NCBI RefSeq assembly: GCF_036884655.1 | Contig: NC_088348.1 | Location: 25,632,501 to 25,696,500 of the forward strand | Origin: Musa acuminata AAA Group | Lineage: Eukaryota > Streptophyta > Magnoliopsida > Zingiberales > Musaceae | Length of the DNA: 64,000 nt | Reading direction: 5' to 3' | Made by a program: the position numbers and the translations under genes | Notes under the pieces: model-generated | What the model was told of the DNA's origin: nothing | The model's database searches: none | What the model saw: only the letters and a program-made list of their open reading frames with translations | Shown here: positions 60,005 through 64,000 of the stretch, piece by piece | Layout: each line of letters opens with the position of its first letter | Position numbering within the stretch: the stretch's first letter is position 1

Positions 60005-60701
60005 TAAATGACCCAAAAATACTCGAAACAAATCACTTTTTATCATGCAAACAAGTAGTAGCGACGGACAACGAGTGACATGTGGTGCAACATCATTTTG
60101 TTACTCGGAGCCCTATTCAATCCTTTACTACCCTTTTACTACCGAAGGTTTTAGGATCATCATAGCACACCAAAACACCCCATTCAAACTAGATCATTTT
60201 TTTTTATTGCTTGCAAGACTCAATGTTTGAACCCCATGCCACTAAGACGGTTTTAAGGTGCTAAGACAACTAACATTGTCGACCATTAGACAAAGTATTC
60301 CGATCATCAACCAGAAATCAGACATAAAAACAATATTATTTTTTATTATTTTCCCTGACGATGTGACTCTGTCTACAATGTTGATTAAAAACCACAAATA
60401 TGCCTGCCAAAAAACCAAAATGGAACTGCTAACTACTAAACATACTAATAAACAACCTGTTCCTGGATGCACACATCAACTACGATATATCATAACAACG
60501 TTACACTCGTAAATATGATGATTATAATCTTAAAGTAAGGTTTAAGTTAATCTTGACAAGTCCCTATGCTTATTAGACCCGTTGTTGACATTTGATACTT
60601 CTCGTTCAACATCCACTATAAGAAGAAAAAGGATGAATTTGCACCCACCGTCCCAAAGTCCTCTATACACCAAAAAAAAAAAAAAGTTCTGCAGCTTAAA
60701 A

Positions 60702-60744
<43 letters not shown>

Positions 60745-61119
60745 ACAATAACAATAAACAACAAAAATAATAAACATAAGTGCATAATAGCACGGATTGC
60801 TCTTTGGATTCCGGAGGATGATTTAGTTAGGATTTAAATTTCCCTGCATCTCTTAATTAGAAAGGTCAAGCGGGGCAATTTTATTAATACAATCAGATTA
60901 TAAAGCAATGAACCAAACCTTGGTAGAACAGTTACATTTCACAATAAGATTATCGAGTTGACGGCCAAGAAACAGTATGGACTAAGAAATAAGTCAAGAA
61001 GATTAAAGTAGGGATGAAATCTTGCAACAATTTGTAGTCAAAATTTGATCTAACAACAATAGGAATTGACCATATTACCAGAGGACACAGGTAAATATTT
61101 CTACATCGACTGGCTTCTC
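60005..61119. other. Intergenic, 3' flank of eL30
   Basis: No gene seen. It holds a short poly-A run and an (ATT)n microsatellite at about 60700-60743. The last few hundred bases are probably the eL30 3' untranslated region. Confidence 0.5.
60700..60743. repeat. (ATT)n microsatellite
   Basis: About 14 ATT units, followed by AACAATAAC-type variants. Confidence 0.9.
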
Positions 61120-63897
<2,778 letters not shown>

Positions 63898-64000
63898 CTG
63901 CGTCAATCCATCGAAGAAAACAAAAACCCCGTAATCGATACGAGGCAAGAGGGACAAAAATCACCGATCCATGATCAAAAGGCGTGAATGCAAAAGAAGA

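Overview
The window looks like nuclear DNA of a flowering plant, most likely a monocot and perhaps a Zingiberales or Musa-type genome. The species is my inference and the sequence does not prove it. The signs are GT-AG split genes of plant families, (TA)n, (GA)n and (ATT)n microsatellites, GC-rich gene starts in AT-rich surroundings, and about 45 kb of nested LTR retrotransposons.

Layout. 1-5.2 kb: a decayed Ty1/copia element on the plus strand. 5.2-14.6 kb: a minus-strand SIRE-like copia derivative (copy A) that keeps gag but has no pol. Its LTR is split by a Ty3/gypsy element (8713-14365; two 653-bp LTRs, 5-bp target duplication GCAAT). 14.6-16.6 kb: an LTR or leader fragment of another copia-like element and a remnant of a SIRE-family LTR. 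16608-25876: a young SIRE-like element (LTRs of 2043 and 2041 bp, target duplication GACCT). In it, protease, integrase and most of RT are replaced by a different open frame. 25.9-30 kb: unresolved gene remnants.

Gene island, 30-45.7 kb, plus one gene at the right edge. A CDF-type Dof transcription factor (minus, 29999-32505) has an in-frame stop at codon 13. A CVP2-like type I inositol polyphosphate 5-phosphatase has ten coding exons (plus, 36634-39654). An AREB/DPBF-type bZIP factor has three coding exons (plus, 41285-45646). Ribosomal protein eL30 lies on the minus strand at 61120-63897, with its first coding exon beyond the window.

Between the bZIP gene and eL30 is a second pol-less SIRE derivative (copy B, minus, 49870-60004). 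One of its LTRs is split by a 4556-bp LTR element without recognisable genes (55103-59658; two 447-bp LTRs, 4-bp duplication). A decayed inverted relative of that element probably fills about 47.3-49.8 kb.

The nuclear genes are not an operon or pathway. The transposons show a pattern: three unrelated insertions all fall within about 125 bp of the equivalent stretch of SIRE-family LTRs. Hand-counted LTR divergence orders them as non-coding element (about 10 %), gypsy (about 6 %), SIRE (about 1.6 %). The most promising points are the captured frame in the SIRE element, the stop codon in the CDF gene, the LTR insertion hotspot, and a stop-free, length-divisible-by-three intron inside the bZIP domain.
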